Positions 62,457 through 64,000 of a DNA stretch of 64,000 nucleotides are shown here, piece after piece. A model generated the notes under the pieces. That model searched no databases. It was not told the origin of the DNA and saw nothing but the letters and a program-made list of their open reading frames with translations. How positions within the stretch are numbered: position 1 is the first letter of the stretch; every line of letters begins with the position of its first letter. Both the position numbers and the translations under genes were made by a program. The DNA comes from Streptomyces anulatus (GTDB taxonomy: Bacteria; Actinomycetota; Actinomycetes; Streptomycetales; Streptomycetaceae), in assembly GCF_014650675.1 (NCBI RefSeq), contig NZ_BMVK01000004.1, positions 62,001 through 126,000 on the forward strand, given 5' to 3'.

Positions 62457-64000
62457 TCAGTGGTACAGCGCGTCGACCTCGACCGCGTACGCCGCCTCGA
62501 TCGCCTTGCGCTTCAGCTTCAGCGAGGGCGTCAGCAGGCCCAGCTCCTCGGTGAACGGATGGGCCAGGATCCGGAACGTACGGATCGACTCGGCCTGGGA
62601 CACCGCCGTGTTGGCGGCCACCACCGCCCGGCGGACCTCCATCTCCAGGTCCGGGTCCCGCACCAGGTCGGCCGGGCCCAGCGGGGTGCGGCCCTGCATC
62701 GACAGCCAGTGGTCCACGGACTCCTGGTCGACGGTGACGAGCGCCGCGATGTACGGGCGGTCGTTGCCGACGACGATGCACTGCGCCACCAGCGGATGCG
62801 CCCGTACGCGTTCCTCCAGACCGGCCGGGGACACGCTCTTGCCGCCGGACGTCACCAGGATCTCCTTCTTCCGCCCGGTGATCGTCAGATAGCCGTCCTC
62901 GTCCAGCGCACCGAGGTCCCCCGTGGCGAGCCAGCCGTCCTGCAGCACCGTCCGGGTGGCCCCGGGGTTGCCCAGATAGCCGGAGAACACGTTCGGCCCG
63001 TGCACCCACACCTCGCCGTCGTCCGCGATGTGCACCGACGTCCCCGGGATCGGCTGCCCGACCGTCCCGTACCGGGTGCGCTCGGGAGGGTTCGCCGTCG
63101 CCGCAGCGGTCGACTCGGTCAGCCCGTACCCCTCGAAGACGCTCACCCCGGCGCCCGCGAAGAACAGCCCGAGCCGGCGGTCCATGCCCGAGCCGCCCGA
63201 CATCGCGTGCCGCACCCGGCCGCCCATCGCGTCGCGGACCTTCTTGTAGACGACCTTGTCGAAGAACTGGTGCTGCATCCGCAGCCCGGCGGAGGGACCG
63301 GGACCGTCCCCGAACGCCTTCTGCTCCATGGCTTCGGCGTACTTCACCGCGATGTCGACGGCCTTGTCGAACGGCCCGTGCCTGCCCTCCGCCTCGGCCC
63401 TGCGCCGGGCCCCGTTGAACACCTTCTCGAAGATGTACGGCACCGCCAGGATGAACGTCGGCCGGAACGTCACCAGGTCCGGCATCAGCGCGTTCGCGGA
63501 CAGCTCCGGCTGATGGCCGAGCTTGACCCGGCCCCGGACCGCGGCGATCTCGACCATCCGCCCGAAGACATGGGCCAGCGGCAGGAAGAGGAGGGTGGCC
63601 GCCTCGTCGCCGGGCTTGGAGTGGAACACCGGCTCCCAGCGCGTGACCATCGTGTCGCTCTCGAACATGAAGCTCGCGTGGGTGATCACGCACCCCTTGG
63701 GGCGGCCCGTCGTCCCCGAGGTGTAGATGATGGTCGCCACGGAGTCGGGCGTCACCGCGCGCCGGTGCCGCTGCACCACCTCGTCGTCGATATCCGAACC
63801 CGCCCCGAACAGCTCGTCCACCGCGCCGGCGTCCAGCTGCCACAGCCGCTTCAGGTGCGGCAGCCGGTCGATCACCGAGCCGACGGTCATCGCGTGGTCC
63901 TCGTGCTCGACCATCACCGCCACCACCTCGGCGTCGTGCAGCATCCACAGGACCTGCTCGGCGGAGGAGGTCGGGTAGATCGGCACCGACTGGGCCCCGA
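62457..64000 (-). CDS. Long-chain acyl-CoA synthetase (FadD15/FAA1-like), cut by window edge
   Basis: The visible 514 codons are the C-terminal part of an AMP-forming ligase. They carry P-loop-like YTSGTTGRPKG, LFLPLAHVFGR, the EGYGLTE adenylate motif, DGWLATGD and the terminal GRKKEILVTSGGK, followed by a long-chain-type C-domain ending LKLKRKAIEAAY. It activates fatty acids to acyl-CoA. The N-terminus lies beyond 64000. It is 114 bp upstream of the aldo-keto reductase on the same strand. Confidence 0.93.
   Translation of the reverse strand, partial: GAQSVPIYPTSSAEQVLWMLHDAEVVAVMVEHEDHAMTVGSVIDRLPHLKRLWQLDAGAVDELFGAGSDIDDEVVQRHRRAVTPDSVATIIYTSGTTGRPKGCVITHASFMFESDTMVTRWEPVFHSKPGDEAATLLFLPLAHVFGRMVEIAAVRGRVKLGHQPELSANALMPDLVTFRPTFILAVPYIFEKVFNGARRRAEAEGRHGPFDKAVDIAVKYAEAMEQKAFGDGPGPSAGLRMQHQFFDKVVYKKVRDAMGGRVRHAMSGGSGMDRRLGLFFAGAGVSVFEGYGLTESTAAATANPPERTRYGTVGQPIPGTSVHIADDGEVWVHGPNVFSGYLGNPGATRTVLQDGWLATGDLGALDEDGYLTITGRKKEILVTSGGKSVSPAGLEERVRAHPLVAQCIVVGNDRPYIAALVTVDQESVDHWLSMQGRTPLGPADLVRDPDLEMEVRRAVVAANTAVSQAESIRTFRILAHPFTEELGLLTPSLKLKRKAIEAAYAVEVDALYH

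Overview
The window is high-GC actinobacterial chromosome, almost certainly Streptomyces. Genes sit back to back with third codon positions dominated by G/C, GTG starts are common, and several families are typical of the genus: Ccr/MeaA, a one-chain SecDF, a Tap-like secreted peptidase, ALF-repeat proteins and many one-component regulators. I see no tRNA, rRNA, insertion sequence, integrase or CRISPR array. Both ends are cut inside genes: an ethylmalonyl-CoA mutase at the left and a long-chain acyl-CoA ligase at the right.

Layout. 1-5.6 kb (minus): start of the ethylmalonyl-CoA pathway (meaA, ccr), a GNAT acetyltransferase, a TetR regulator and a tandem-fused 3-hydroxyacyl-CoA dehydrogenase. 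5.9-11.1 kb: HEAT-repeat protein, secreted Tap-like hydrolase, a radical-SAM/SPL-type protein under a predicted LexA box, a VOC protein, a 47-residue membrane peptide and an SRPBCC protein. 11.3-19.2 kb: a DHA2 drug exporter fused to three carboxypeptidase-regulatory repeats, a divergent LysR/aldo-keto reductase pair, an NCS1 permease with a Cys-rich tail, and a secreted alpha/beta hydrolase. 19.5-24.7 kb (plus): an overlapping operon of four peptidases (M55 DppA-like, M20, S9, S66 LD-carboxypeptidase). 24.8-35.2 kb: a secreted S15-like hydrolase behind a palindrome-rich promoter, LapA-like and DUF5107 proteins, VOC and methyltransferase genes, a PAP2-diacylglycerol kinase fusion, an aminotransferase-fold protein lacking its catalytic lysine, and a metallo-beta-lactamase/DedA pair. 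35.4-42.9 kb: a membrane phosphodiesterase, a DUF1996-DUF4142-LacI operon with strong palindromic operators, and a second NAD-dependent DNA ligase. 43.1-53.3 kb: MreB-like ATPase, secreted His-rich protein, SecDF, several regulators, pterin dehydratase, NAD(P)-binding protein, and a SnoaL-AraC-methyltransferase cluster.

53.3-60.9 kb is the most unusual part. An AT-richer spacer holds a frameshifted small gene and a 49-codon ORF with a near-perfect ribosome binding site. It is followed by a 1122-residue ALF-repeat/alanine-rich coiled-coil secreted protein, a secreted protein carrying two nuclease-like modules (NucA/NucB-like and DNA/RNA non-specific endonuclease-like), and a DUF1963/YwqG-like cytosolic protein in the position of an immunity factor. 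I read this as a candidate secreted nuclease toxin/immunity locus. The window closes with a ricin-type lectin, an AKR5-like reductase behind a strong terminator, and the acyl-CoA ligase.

A recurrent oddity is short direct repeats (13-18 bp) beginning at or just after stop codons (about 13.8, 17.7, 29.6 and 37.7 kb), plus another set in a divergent promoter region at 35.2 kb.
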